NCBI RefSeq assembly: GCF_918741295.1
Contig: NZ_CAKKNB010000001.1
Span: 806,001-870,000 of the forward strand
Reading direction: 5' to 3'
From: Aquabacterium sp. CECT 9606
GTDB taxonomy: Bacteria; Pseudomonadota; Gammaproteobacteria; Burkholderiales; Burkholderiaceae_C
Length of the DNA stretch: 64,000 bases
The position numbers and the translations under genes were made by a program. This document shows, in pieces, positions 35,414 through 44,164 of this stretch. The notes below the pieces were generated by a model, which saw nothing but the letters and a program-made list of their open reading frames with translations, made no database searches and had not been told where the DNA came from. How positions within the stretch are numbered: position 1 is the stretch's first letter; each line of letters begins with the position of its first letter.

Positions 35414-36508
35414 TCACAGACCGGCTTCGCCTTCTTCGGGTTCCACGCCCAGCAGTTCGTGCAGGTGTGACATCGAACCTTGGTCCTTGACGACCTTGCG
35501 CAGCCATTCGTGCAATGGCATGTCGCCCCATTTCACGGCTTTTTCGGCGAGGTAGGCCACAGGACTGTGGGGCTCGGTGCGCCGAAAGAAGGCGGCCACA
35601 TCGCGCAGTTGCTGCAAAGCCTGTGTGCGGCTGCGCAAGGGGCCTTTGACCGGTCCGGACGCCGAGGAATCGTGCGCCGCCGTGGCGCCGTTGAATTCAG
35701 GCGCTGCTTGTTCGCCGATGTCCGCCAGCTCCTCGTTGGGGATTGCGTTCAAGGCGCCCACCTCCCGTGCCAGGCGTTCGATGTCGTGCACCGCACCTGA
35801 CAGGGCGTCCTTGGCTGACACGAAAGAAGGCCCCTGCTGACCGAGCTTCGAGTCCACCACCGATTGCCAAGCCAACAGCTGTTGCTCGCAAGCTTGCACG
35901 GTTTGCAAGGTGGCGCGCAGTTGGTCTTTCGGTGTTTCGCGCAGGGCGCGCATGAATTGCTCCAGCGTGACGCGGTCGCTGGCCTGCGCACGGGCGCCCT
36001 GCGGGGAGCGTTCCAGTTGGGTCTGCCATTGGTGCGCGGCCGCCATGTCTTGAAGGGAATACACCGCGCCTTGCCGTCCCCGGGCCAGGGGCCGGGTGTG
36101 GGCCAGGCTCACCAGGCGTTGCAGCAGCCAGGTCATGTTGCCCACGCGCTGGTCCATGTCGCCATCGTCGGCCTGCGGGTGCAGGTCGTCCCAGTGGTGT
36201 TCGCAGAGGGCTGTGCACAACTGCAAGCCCTGCAACAGGCCCGCGTAGCCCTGGGTCAGGGCCAGCGCTTCGGTCAGCCATTGGGCCAAGCGCAAATCCT
36301 TGGTCTGCTGGCTCAGCAACTGGGAGCACTGCCGCACCACGCCCGGCCAGTCGGCCACTTTCAAGGCGGTCACCCATTCCCCTTGGTCCAGCGTGGGGTC
36401 GTCCTCGCGCCGCATTTCGGCGATCTGGTCGAACTCGGCGGAAAAGGAGAGGTCTGCGCCGCAGGGCAGACCGCCGGCAATGGGCGCCAGCAAGGCTTCG
36501 TTGTTCAT
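35414..36508 (-). CDS. tssA: T6SS assembly cap protein TssA (ImpA)
   Basis: TssA primes sheath polymerisation at the baseplate or tail end. The 364-residue protein starts with LLAPIAGGLPCGADLSFSAEFDQI, the ImpA_N signature, with RREDDPTLDQGEWVTALKVADW following and a helical C-terminal half. The end PVAYLAEKAVKWGDMPLHEWL is the typical C-terminal ImpA-related motif. AGGGA lies before the ATG at 36508, which favours this start over one 38 residues earlier. It is on the opposite strand to the other T6SS genes. Confidence 0.92.
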   Translation of the reverse strand: MNNEALLAPIAGGLPCGADLSFSAEFDQIAEMRREDDPTLDQGEWVTALKVADWPGVVRQCSQLLSQQTKDLRLAQWLTEALALTQGYAGLLQGLQLCTALCEHHWDDLHPQADDGDMDQRVGNMTWLLQRLVSLAHTRPLARGRQGAVYSLQDMAAAHQWQTQLERSPQGARAQASDRVTLEQFMRALRETPKDQLRATLQTVQACEQQLLAWQSVVDSKLGQQGPSFVSAKDALSGAVHDIERLAREVGALNAIPNEELADIGEQAAPEFNGATAAHDSSASGPVKGPLRSRTQALQQLRDVAAFFRRTEPHSPVAYLAEKAVKWGDMPLHEWLRKVVKDQGSMSHLHELLGVEPEEGEAGL

Positions 36509-36632
36509 GGATTCCCTGTGTATTCGTGCGGATTTGTCAGCCAGCGATTTTCCCATGAAGGAGTGCCCGCCTCGAGTGTGTAAAGCACCCCCCCGCAATG
36601 GGTGGATGTCCGACTGATTCACTGGATGTGAG

Positions 36633-36651
36633 TGATTCTCAATTGCAATAA
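36633..36651. promoter_or_regulatory. Possible Fur-binding site upstream of tonB
   Basis: TGATTCTCAATTGCA (36633-36647), with AT-rich sequence after it, matches about 9 of 14 positions of the 7-1-7 Fur consensus. It is 17-35 bases before the tonB ATG, overlapping where a -10 element would be. This AT-rich stretch is distinct from the surrounding high-GC DNA. The gap 36509-36667 holds nothing else clear. Confidence 0.4.
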
Positions 36652-36667
36652 ATGTTAAAGTCGCCAG

Positions 36668-37441
36668 ATGGTGTTGACTCAGTTTTCATTGGCGGGCGGC
36701 GGCGGATACACGCCGCGCGCGGACTTGTCCCGCAACCAGCGTTGGACGCTGACAGCGGTGGCGGTGCTGCTGCACGGGATGGTGGCCGCCGTGGTGTGGC
36801 ACGCCTCCAAGCTGCCAGCGGTTCCCCCGGATCCGGCACCGCTGATGGTGAGTTTGATCACCGATGACGTGGTGCAGTTGGCCCCACCCACACCACCCAA
36901 GCTGGAGCCGCCCAAACCCGAGCCCGCCCCCAAACCCGTGGCGCAAGTGGCACCTCAGAAGACTCAGCCCCCGGTGTTGGCCGCCAACCGGCCCCCGCAG
37001 CCCAAAGACATGCAGGTGCCTGTGGCGGCGCCCGAGCCCACTCCTGCGCCGGCAGTGCCCACGCCCGCGCCGGTGCAGAACACGCCGGCCGCAGCGGCGG
37101 CACCGGCCGCCAGTGCCGCGCCGTCCACTGAGCCGGCTGTGCCGCCACCTCCCAAGACCTTGCCGTCGTCCGCCGTGCGCTTCCTGGTCAAGCCACAGCC
37201 GATTTATTCGCCAGCGTCCCTCGAGTTGGGCGAATCAGGCACGGTGACCATGTTGATCCTGGTCGACGAGCAAGGCCGGGCCAAAGAAGTCAAGGTGACC
37301 AAATCGTCGGGCTATCCCCGCCTGGATCGCGCGGCAGTGGCTGCAGAGAACGCTGCTCGTTTTCAGCCCTACCTTGAAGCGGGTGTGCCACGCAGCGTCT
37401 GGGTACCCCACAGCATTACTTTCAATCTCGAAGAGCGTTGA
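36668..37441 (+). CDS. tonB: Energy transducer TonB
   Basis: TonB passes proton-motive energy from ExbB/ExbD to outer-membrane receptors for iron complexes and vitamins. The 257-residue protein has a cytoplasmic N-terminus, one helix (about residues 29-46), a long Pro/Lys/Glu-rich periplasmic spacer (PPKLEPPKPEPAPKP and similar) and a C-terminal TonB domain with KPQPIYSPASLELGESGTVTML and SSGYPRLDRAAV. exbB follows after 6 bases. Confidence 0.94.
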   Translation: MVLTQFSLAGGGGYTPRADLSRNQRWTLTAVAVLLHGMVAAVVWHASKLPAVPPDPAPLMVSLITDDVVQLAPPTPPKLEPPKPEPAPKPVAQVAPQKTQPPVLAANRPPQPKDMQVPVAAPEPTPAPAVPTPAPVQNTPAAAAAPAASAAPSTEPAVPPPPKTLPSSAVRFLVKPQPIYSPASLELGESGTVTMLILVDEQGRAKEVKVTKSSGYPRLDRAAVAAENAARFQPYLEAGVPRSVWVPHSITFNLEER

Positions 37442-37447
37442 CCGACC

Positions 37448-38233
37448 ATGAACGAAACCACCACACCTGTCACCACCACCTCCGTGGTCGAGGCCAGCAA
37501 TCCCGCCGCGCAGATGGGCTTCGGGCACTTCATCAAGAACACCGATGTCGTCGGGCAGGGCCTGTTCGTGATCCTGGTCGTCATGTCGCTGCTGTCGTGG
37601 GCGCTGATCATCACCAAGGGTGTGGGACTGGTCCTGCGCCAGCGCCGCAGCCGGACTTTCCTGAACTTTTTCTGGAACGCCACCTCGCTGGAAGCCGTGC
37701 AGCATGAGATCACCACGCATGGCGTGAGCGAGCCCTTTGCCCACCTGACCTCGCACGCCATGCACGCCCAGGCCCACCATGCGCGTTATGGCGCGGCCAA
37801 GCTGGAAGAGGCCGGTTCGGCCCAGGACTTCCTGACCCGCACCATCAAGAAGGTGCTGGACGAAGAAACCATGCGCCTGGAAAGCGGCCTGGCCGTGTTG
37901 GCCACCATTGGCGCCACCGCGCCCTTCGTGGGCCTGTTCGGCACCGTCTGGGGCGTGTACCACGCGCTGCTGGCCATTGGCGCCACGGGTGCCGGCACGC
38001 TGGACAAGGTGGCTGGCCCCGTGGGCGAAGCCCTGGTCATGACGGGCGTGGGCCTGGCCGTGGCCATTCCCGCCGTGATGGGCTACAACTGGCTGACCCG
38101 CAGCAACCGCGTCTGGGGCGCTCGCCTCGATGCCTTCGCTTTTGAGTTGTTCACCTTCCTGTCGACCGGCCAGACGCTCAAGACCAATGCCAACGTGCAT
38201 CCCTTGAAGGTCACCAACACCACAGGCAACTGA
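37448..38233 (+). CDS. exbB: Proton channel protein ExbB (MotA/TolQ/ExbB family)
   Basis: The 261-residue membrane protein has three helices, with the first near residues 33-55 and the last two in the conserved ETMRLESGLAVLATIGATAPFVGLFGTVWG (in parts) and GPVGEALVMTGVGLAVAIPAVMGYN segments. These carry the Thr/Glu residues of the proton path. It assembles with ExbD to energise TonB; the three genes form one unit. Confidence 0.95.
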   Translation: MNETTTPVTTTSVVEASNPAAQMGFGHFIKNTDVVGQGLFVILVVMSLLSWALIITKGVGLVLRQRRSRTFLNFFWNATSLEAVQHEITTHGVSEPFAHLTSHAMHAQAHHARYGAAKLEEAGSAQDFLTRTIKKVLDEETMRLESGLAVLATIGATAPFVGLFGTVWGVYHALLAIGATGAGTLDKVAGPVGEALVMTGVGLAVAIPAVMGYNWLTRSNRVWGARLDAFAFELFTFLSTGQTLKTNANVHPLKVTNTTGN

Positions 38234-38243
38234 GGAGCACACC

Positions 38244-38675
38244 ATGGCTTTCGCCAGTTTTGACAGCAAAAGCAGCGGCGCGCCCATGGCCGAGATCAAC
38301 ATGGTGCCGCTCATCGATGTGATGCTGGTGCTGTTGGTCATCTTCATCGTGACCGCGCCTTTGCTCAGCCATTCCGTGAAGCTGGAGCTGCCCAAGGCCA
38401 GCTCGCAAGTCGTGTCGGCCAAGGCCGAGAAGATCAACTTCTCGATCGACGCCGATGGCGTGCGGTACTGGAACGACCAGGCCCTGACACGCGAGGAAGC
38501 CGCGCAGCGTTTCGTGATCGAAGGCCAGAAGCCCACGCAGCCGGAAATCCACCTGCGTGCTGACCAGGCCGTGGCCTACAAGGCCGTGGCCGAGACCTTG
38601 GCCGATGCGTCGAAAGCCGGCTTGAGCAAAATCGGCTTTGTGACCGATCCGGAGCCTGCCGCCGCCAAGAAATGA
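38244..38675 (+). CDS. exbD: Biopolymer transport protein ExbD
   Basis: The 143-residue protein has a short cytoplasmic N-terminus, one helix with the ion-carrying Asp in MAEINMVPLIDVMLVLLVIFIV (in parts), and a periplasmic domain ending with ADQAVAYKAVAETLADASKAGLSKIGFV (in parts). It follows exbB by 10 bases with GAGGAG before the ATG and completes the TonB motor. Confidence 0.95.
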   Translation: MAFASFDSKSSGAPMAEINMVPLIDVMLVLLVIFIVTAPLLSHSVKLELPKASSQVVSAKAEKINFSIDADGVRYWNDQALTREEAAQRFVIEGQKPTQPEIHLRADQAVAYKAVAETLADASKAGLSKIGFVTDPEPAAAKK

Positions 38676-38700
38676 GGCAGTGGAGGTAGGATCGGCGCCC

Positions 38701-39906
38701 ATGACTGCGCAGACCTCTTCTCCCATCCCACCGCAGGCTTTGGCCGGCATCAAGGTGATCGAATTGGGCCAGCTGATCGCTGGCCCTTTTGCTGGCAAAA
38801 CCCTGGCCGATTTCGGGGCCGATGTCATCAAGATCGAACCGCCGGCCAGCGAGGGCAGCCCTGGCGGCGACCCTTTGCGCCAGTGGCGCATGCTGCACCA
38901 AGGCACCAGCGTGTGGTGGCAGGTGCAAAGCCGCAACAAGCAAAGCGTGGTGCTGGACCTGCGCACCGAGCAAGGCCGGGAGGCCGTGCGCCACCTGATC
39001 GACGAGGCCGACGTCGTCATCGAGAATTTCAAGCCTGGCACGATGGAAAAATGGGGCTTGGGTTTTGATGAGCTTAGCCGCACCAACCCGGGTTTGATCA
39101 TGCTGCGCATCAGCGGCTATGGCCAGACCGGCCCCTACCGTGAGCGCCCTGGTTTCGCCGTGGTGGCCGAGGCCATGGGCGGCATGCGTTACCTCAATGC
39201 CGAACCCGGTCGCGTGCCCGTGCGTGCCGGTGTCAGCCTGGGCGACACCCTGGCGGCCCTGCATGGCGTGATCGGCGTGTTGCTGGCCCTTCAGGCCCGC
39301 CATGCCAGCGTCAGCGCGGCGGCGCCCAAAGGCCGAGGCCAGGTGGTGGACGTGGCCTTGTACGAGGCCGTGTTCAATTGCATGGAAAGCCTGCTGCCCG
39401 AGTACAGCGCCTTTGGTGCCGTGCGCCAGCCCGCGGGTTCGGCCTTGCCCGGCATCGCGCCCAGCAACGCTTACCCCTGTGCCGATGGCATGGTGGTGAT
39501 TGGCGGCAATGGCGACTCGATCTTCAAGCGCCTGATGATCGCCATTGGCCGCACGGACTTGTCGGTGGATGCCGAGCTGGCCACCAACCCGGGCCGTGTC
39601 CAGCGCGTTGGCGAGATCGACGAAGCCATTGGCGCCTGGACCGCACAGCGCCCCGTGAGCGAGGTGGTGGACGTGCTCAATGCCGTCAGCGTGCCTGTGG
39701 GCCGCATCTATTCCGCGCGCGACATTGCGGAGGATCCGCATTACCTGGCGCGCGACATGATCGTGCCCGTGACCACCCACGATGGCCTGACCGTGCAGGT
39801 GCCCGGCGTGATTCCCAAGCTGTCGGCCACGCCGGGTTTGATCTCGCGGCGCGCGCCGACCCTGGGCGAAGACACGGAGCGGGTGTTGGGCCCGCGCCAA
39901 CCGTGA
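38701..39906 (+). CDS. CaiB/BaiF family CoA-transferase
   Basis: Type III CoA-transferases move CoA between carboxylic acids. The 401-residue protein shows VIELGQLIAGPFAGKTLADFGADVIKIEPP (in parts), NKQSVVLDLRTEQGRE, ADVVIENFKPGTMEKWGLG and SGYGQTGPYRERPGF, all family signatures. The catalytic Asp is probably that of VSLGDTLAAL. No pathway neighbours reveal the acid used. The ATG at 38701 is chosen over an in-frame GTG 21 bases earlier. Its stop overlaps the next gene. Confidence 0.92.
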   Translation: MTAQTSSPIPPQALAGIKVIELGQLIAGPFAGKTLADFGADVIKIEPPASEGSPGGDPLRQWRMLHQGTSVWWQVQSRNKQSVVLDLRTEQGREAVRHLIDEADVVIENFKPGTMEKWGLGFDELSRTNPGLIMLRISGYGQTGPYRERPGFAVVAEAMGGMRYLNAEPGRVPVRAGVSLGDTLAALHGVIGVLLALQARHASVSAAAPKGRGQVVDVALYEAVFNCMESLLPEYSAFGAVRQPAGSALPGIAPSNAYPCADGMVVIGGNGDSIFKRLMIAIGRTDLSVDAELATNPGRVQRVGEIDEAIGAWTAQRPVSEVVDVLNAVSVPVGRIYSARDIAEDPHYLARDMIVPVTTHDGLTVQVPGVIPKLSATPGLISRRAPTLGEDTERVLGPRQP

Positions 39907-40082
39907 ACAGCTTGCCGCTTGAGCCGCCTGCCAGCCCCTGCACCAAGGTGTGTCGCATGGAGGGGGCGGTGTGCGCGGGCTGTGGCCGCACACTCGACGA
40001 GATCGCCCGTTGGAGCAACATGAGCCCGGATGAAAAGCTGGCAGTGCTGACACGCCTGGCGGCCCAAAAAGCGGCATCATAG
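39903..40082 (+). CDS. DUF1289 small Cys-rich protein
   Basis: The 59-residue protein starts at a GTG overlapping the CoA-transferase stop (GTGA). It carries the DUF1289 pattern SPCTKVCRMEGAVCAGCGRTLDEIARW, with four cysteines that could bind zinc or a cluster, then a WSNMSPDEKLAVL helix. Function unknown; its coupling to the CoA-transferase is seen here but I do not know if it is general. Confidence 0.85.
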   Translation: MNSLPLEPPASPCTKVCRMEGAVCAGCGRTLDEIARWSNMSPDEKLAVLTRLAAQKAAS

Positions 40083-40087
40083 GCCGC

Positions 40088-40333
40088 ATGGACACCCTGG
40101 CTACTTTGCAATCGATGGGCTTGACCCTGCCCAGCCCCGCCTACATTGTCGGCGCCATCCTGTTTGGCATCCTCGGCATGGCGGCGTACTGGCATGGCAA
40201 AAAGGCGCAGCGGCCTCGCACCAAATGGTTGGGCGTGGCGCTGATGTTCTACCCCTACGCCGTGCCGTCGACGTGGTTGCTGTACCTGGTTGGTCTGGGT
40301 TTGTGCGCGGGTGTGTGGTTTGACCTCGCTTGA
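40088..40333 (+). CDS. Small membrane protein, two helices
   Basis: The 81-residue product has two or three hydrophobic stretches (about residues 18-34, 47-61 and 62-78), with a basic loop (HGKKAQRPRTKW) between the first two. It starts 5 bases after the DUF1289 stop and ends 32 bases before sppA, so it is likely cotranscribed. No family recognised. Confidence 0.72.
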   Translation: MDTLATLQSMGLTLPSPAYIVGAILFGILGMAAYWHGKKAQRPRTKWLGVALMFYPYAVPSTWLLYLVGLGLCAGVWFDLA

Positions 40334-40365
40334 GTTTCTTCCTCATTTTTCCTGCTGGAGTCTGA

Positions 40366-42225
40366 ATGTCCCATCCTCATCGCGCATCCGCGCTGTCCTG
40401 GTTCGGCAAGCTGTGGTCCTGGCTGGATGCCGGTCGCCGGTTGATCCTCAATCTGGTGTTCCTGTTGCTGATCGTGATGATCGTGGTGGCCGTGTTCAAG
40501 AGCCGGGGGCCGGCCTTGTCCGACAAAACCGCCTTGGTTCTGGACTTGCAAGGCTTGGTCGTGGAGCAGGACGCGGGAGATCTTCGGACCACCGCCATGC
40601 AGCAGGTGCGCGGGCAGGACATGCAGAAGACTCAGCTGCGCGATCTGCTGACGGTGCTGGATGCGGCGGCCAAGGATGCCAACATCGCGCACGTGGTGCT
40701 GGTGCTGGATGATTTCCAAGGCACAGGCTTGGCCACCTTGCGTGAAGTGGCCGCTGCGCTGGACCGTTTCAAAGCCAGCGGCAAGAAGGTGATCGCCTGG
40801 GGCAGCAGCTACGACCAGCGCCAGTACTTCCTCGCCGCGCATGCCAGCGAGGTGTTTGTTCATCCCATGGGCATGGTGTTTCTGGAAGGCTTTGGCCGCT
40901 ACCGCAACTACTACCGCGATGCGCTGGACAAGGTCGGCGTCAGTGTCAACCTGATCCGCGTGGGCACTTACAAAAGTGCCGCCGAACCGTTCATCGCCAA
41001 TGCGTCTTCGCAAGCGGCCAAAGAGGCCGAATCCTTCCTGTACAAGAGCTTGTGGGACACCTACACCAGTGGGGTCGAGAAAGCCCGCAAGCTGCCGGCG
41101 GGCGCCGTGATGGCCTACATCGACGGGGCGCCCGAGCAACTGGCGGCGGTCTCTGGTGACTCGGCCAAGCTGGCATTGCAGGCCAAGTTGGTGGATGGCA
41201 TCAAGACGCGCGACGAGTTGCGCCAATTGCTCGTCCAGCGCGGCGCCCAGGACGAAGATCCCGCCAAAGGCTTCCGGCAGATTTCGTTTGGCGACTATTT
41301 GGCCCGGCAACATCAGCCCATCACCGGTGATGCCGTGGGCGTGATCGTGGCTGAAGGCGAGATCGTGGATGGCGTGGCCCCCGCGGGCGTGGTGGGTGGT
41401 CGCTCCACCGCCAACCTGATCCGCAAGGCCCGCGAAGACAGCAACATCAAGGCCCTGGTGCTGCGGGTCAACTCCCCCGGCGGCAGTGCGTTTGGCTCGG
41501 AACTGATCCGGCGCGAACTGGAATTGACCCGCCAGGCTGGCAAGCCGGTGGTCGTGTCGATGGGCGACCTGGCGGCCTCGGGGGGATACTGGATGTCCAT
41601 GGCGGCCGACCAGGTGATCGCCGACACGGCGACGATCACAGGCTCCATCGGCGTGTTCGCCTTGCTGCCCACGGCCGACCAGGCCTTGGACAAGTTGGGC
41701 GTGCACACGGACGGTGTCCCGACCACCTGGCTGGGTGGCGCCGGGGACCCACGCCGTCCGCTCGACCCCCGTTTTGCCAGCATGGTGCAGTCCACCATCG
41801 ACCACATCTACGCTGATTTCACGGCCAAGGCGGCACAGGCCCGCAAGACCACGCCCGAGAAGATCAACGAGGTGGCACAAGGGCGCGTGTGGACGGGCGC
41901 TCAAGCCAAAGAGCGCGGGCTGGTCGACAAGCTGGGCTCGTATGGTGATGCCCTGAAGGCGGCGGCGGTGAGCGCCAAGCTGTCCGAGGGGTACCGCGTG
42001 GCCTACATTGAGCGTGAGCCTGGCCGATTGGCGGGCTTGCTGCGCGCCTTGGGGGGCGATGCCGCCTTGGCGTGGGCGAATCAGTGGGACCTCCGCCTCA
42101 TGCCCTTGGGCACGCCCCCCGAAGTGGCGCGCGACCTGCGCCGCGACCTGGGGCTGGTGAATGACATGGCCACCGGCCGCAAGCCCTTCAGCGTGAGCGC
42201 GCATTGTTTGTGCGAGGCGTTCTGA
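40366..42225 (+). CDS. sppA: Signal peptide peptidase SppA, long (67K) type
   Basis: SppA degrades signal peptides left in the inner membrane. The 619-residue protein has an N-terminal helix (about residues 24-44) and two tandem crotonase-fold halves. The catalytic dyad is visible: Lys203 in VGTYKSAAEPF and Ser405 in DLAASGGYWMSM, with VNSPGGSAFGSE before it. Both positions are close to those of the E. coli enzyme. The C-terminal half includes GRVWTGAQAKERGLVDKLG. Confidence 0.95.
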   Translation: MSHPHRASALSWFGKLWSWLDAGRRLILNLVFLLLIVMIVVAVFKSRGPALSDKTALVLDLQGLVVEQDAGDLRTTAMQQVRGQDMQKTQLRDLLTVLDAAAKDANIAHVVLVLDDFQGTGLATLREVAAALDRFKASGKKVIAWGSSYDQRQYFLAAHASEVFVHPMGMVFLEGFGRYRNYYRDALDKVGVSVNLIRVGTYKSAAEPFIANASSQAAKEAESFLYKSLWDTYTSGVEKARKLPAGAVMAYIDGAPEQLAAVSGDSAKLALQAKLVDGIKTRDELRQLLVQRGAQDEDPAKGFRQISFGDYLARQHQPITGDAVGVIVAEGEIVDGVAPAGVVGGRSTANLIRKAREDSNIKALVLRVNSPGGSAFGSELIRRELELTRQAGKPVVVSMGDLAASGGYWMSMAADQVIADTATITGSIGVFALLPTADQALDKLGVHTDGVPTTWLGGAGDPRRPLDPRFASMVQSTIDHIYADFTAKAAQARKTTPEKINEVAQGRVWTGAQAKERGLVDKLGSYGDALKAAAVSAKLSEGYRVAYIEREPGRLAGLLRALGGDAALAWANQWDLRLMPLGTPPEVARDLRRDLGLVNDMATGRKPFSVSAHCLCEAF

Positions 42226-42230
42226 ATCCC

Positions 42231-42896
42231 ATGAGAACACTCACCCCACTTGAAGTCCGCGTCTTGGGTGTGCTGGTCGAAAAGCACCACACCGTGCCTG
42301 ACAGCTACCCTTTGTCGCTCAACGCCTTGACCTTGGGCTGCAATCAGAAGACCGCGCGCGACCCGGTCATGCAGGCCACCGAGGCCCAGGTGCTGCAAGC
42401 CATTGAAGGCCTGCGCGAGCTCAGCTTGGTCAATGAGGTGAGCGGCAACCGCGTGGTCCGCTTTGAACACAATGCGGCGCGTGGCCTGGGCGTACCGAGC
42501 CAGGCCGTGGCCTTGCTCACCTTGTTGGCCTTGCGCGGGCCGCAAACTTCGGCCGAGTTGCGCTTGCATACTGAGCGGCTGCACCGCTTTGCCGATGTCT
42601 CGTCGGTGGAAGGCTTCCTGGACGAACTGGCCGAGCGTGCGCAGCCCATGGTCGTCAAACTGCCGCGTGCGCCGGGTGCCCGCGAGTCGCGTTGGGCACA
42701 TTTGCTGTGTGGTGAAGTGGCGATGCCCGTGGCGACATTGGCCACAGGGCAAGGCGAAGAGTCGGTGCTGGCCGAAGAGCTGGTGGCCTTGAAGGCCCGG
42801 CAGTCCGACATGGCCTTGGAGTTGGCCAATTTGCGTGCTTTGGTGCTGCGCATGGCCGATGAGTTGGGCATGAAGCCACAAGGCCCTGAAGCCTGA
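42231..42896 (+). CDS. YceH-family protein (DUF480)
   Basis: The 221-residue protein has the DUF480 double winged-helix pattern: LTPLEVRVLGVLVEKHHTVPDSYPLSLNAL (in parts), GCNQKTARDPVM, then LLALRGPQTSAELRLHTERLHRFAD and a coiled-coil C-terminus (ALKARQSDMALELANLRALVLRM, in parts). No function is established. The ATG at 42231 is 5 bases after sppA; an upstream ATG would overlap sppA. Confidence 0.9.
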   Translation: MRTLTPLEVRVLGVLVEKHHTVPDSYPLSLNALTLGCNQKTARDPVMQATEAQVLQAIEGLRELSLVNEVSGNRVVRFEHNAARGLGVPSQAVALLTLLALRGPQTSAELRLHTERLHRFADVSSVEGFLDELAERAQPMVVKLPRAPGARESRWAHLLCGEVAMPVATLATGQGEESVLAEELVALKARQSDMALELANLRALVLRMADELGMKPQGPEA

Positions 42897-42905
42897 GCTC
42901 AGGCT
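42890..42905. repeat. Perfect 16-base palindrome at the yceH stop codon
   Basis: AGCCTGAGCTCAGGCT is a perfect palindrome covering the yceH TGA, in the short gap before the convergent transporter gene. It could fold as a 6-base stem with an AGCT loop but has no T run on either side, so it is at most a weak terminator. Confidence 0.4.
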
Positions 42906-42918
42906 CGCCGCTGGGATT

Positions 42919-44151
42919 TCATAGCCAGGCTTGTGCCACCCGTTCATGGGTGGGGTGACGGTCCAGCCAGTACACGACGAACACGCAGCCCGTGGCCGCA
43001 AGCAAAGTACCGATGGTGAAGGCCGGTGCATAACCCAGCAGGTCGCCGGCCAAGCCTCCAGCGATGCCGCCCAGGCTGCTCACCAGCACGACCACGCTGG
43101 CCAACAGGGTGTAGTCAGTGCCAGCGTGAAAAGGGTCGGAAGCGTCCATCATCAAAGCGAAGAGCGCCACTGAGGCCATGGTGCCCACCAGGCCTTCGAC
43201 GATGGTGGCCGTCCACAGCAGTTCAACACCACCCAAGCCCATTGCCGCAGCAATGTACAAGCCAAAGCCGAGGGCCTGGGCCAGGCCACTGAACAGCAGG
43301 GCCTGGCGTCGGCCCACTCGGAAGGTCAGCCAGCCACCAATCACCGCGCCGACCAGGCTGGTGGCCGAGCCAACCGCCCCCTTCATGCCGGCGATGGTTT
43401 CCTTGCCCAGACCCTGGTCACTGAGGAAGGGCACGATCAGCGAACTCACCATCTGGTCGCCAAAGCGGTAGCAAAAGATCAGGCCCGCGATGGCGAGCAT
43501 GCCGGGCCTGAGCGCGCGGTGCACCCAGGCAATGGCCAGGGACCATCCACCCGGGCGCGCGTGGTGTTCGGCGTGCGGTGGTGGTTCGCGCAGGCTGAAC
43601 ACGGGCACGATCGTGATCGCCAGCATCGCGGCCATGCACAGGAACATCACGCTCCAGTTGCTGCGGGCAAAGACCCACAGCAACAGGCCACCGCCCAGGA
43701 TCATGCCCAGGCGATAAGCACCGACCTGGATGGCATTGGCCAGGCCACGTTCCTTGGCGTTCAGCAGCCGCACGGCCAAGCCGTCTGTGACCACGTCTTG
43801 GGTGGCCGCGATGAGGTTGAAGGCAAAGACAGCGGTGAACAGCCCGATGCTGCCCAGTTGAAGATCGAGTTGTGACAGCAGCAGGGCGGTGGCACAGGCC
43901 GCGCCTTGCAGCCCCAGCAGCCAGCCACGGCGGGTGCCATGGTGGTCCAGCAGCGGGGCCCACATGAACTTGATGGCCCAGGGCAGGGCCAGGAACTGCA
44001 GAAAACTGATCGCGGTCAGCGACCAACCTGCCTCGCGCAACAGCACGGGCAGGGCCAGGGTGAAGAAACCGAAGGGCAGGCCTTGGGCCGCGTAGAGGCC
44101 GGTGAGCAAGGTGAGCTGCTGAGCCCGCGTGTTTTGAGAGAGTTGCTGCAT
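42919..44151 (-). CDS. MFS transporter, AmpG-like (PAT family)
   Basis: The 410-residue protein has about 12 helices. LLTGLYAAQGLPFGFFTLALPVLLREAGWS (in parts), IKFMWAPLLDHHGTRRGW and AATQDVVTDGLAVRLL resemble the PAT family that includes the muropeptide permease AmpG. The conserved APLLD and TQD-x-x-D motifs support this. Cargo is not certain: it may be muropeptides or an acyl-CoA-like compound. The start at 44151 avoids overlap with the regulator gene, whose stop is 13 bases upstream, so the two are probably cotranscribed. Confidence 0.82.
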   Translation of the reverse strand: MQQLSQNTRAQQLTLLTGLYAAQGLPFGFFTLALPVLLREAGWSLTAISFLQFLALPWAIKFMWAPLLDHHGTRRGWLLGLQGAACATALLLSQLDLQLGSIGLFTAVFAFNLIAATQDVVTDGLAVRLLNAKERGLANAIQVGAYRLGMILGGGLLLWVFARSNWSVMFLCMAAMLAITIVPVFSLREPPPHAEHHARPGGWSLAIAWVHRALRPGMLAIAGLIFCYRFGDQMVSSLIVPFLSDQGLGKETIAGMKGAVGSATSLVGAVIGGWLTFRVGRRQALLFSGLAQALGFGLYIAAAMGLGGVELLWTATIVEGLVGTMASVALFALMMDASDPFHAGTDYTLLASVVVLVSSLGGIAGGLAGDLLGYAPAFTIGTLLAATGCVFVVYWLDRHPTHERVAQAWL

Positions 44152-44164
44152 GCCGATGCCCGGT

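Noticed and set aside
37070..37170. Repetitive-looking Ala/Pro stretch in tonB
   Set aside because: It is the normal periplasmic spacer of TonB and not a DNA repeat element.
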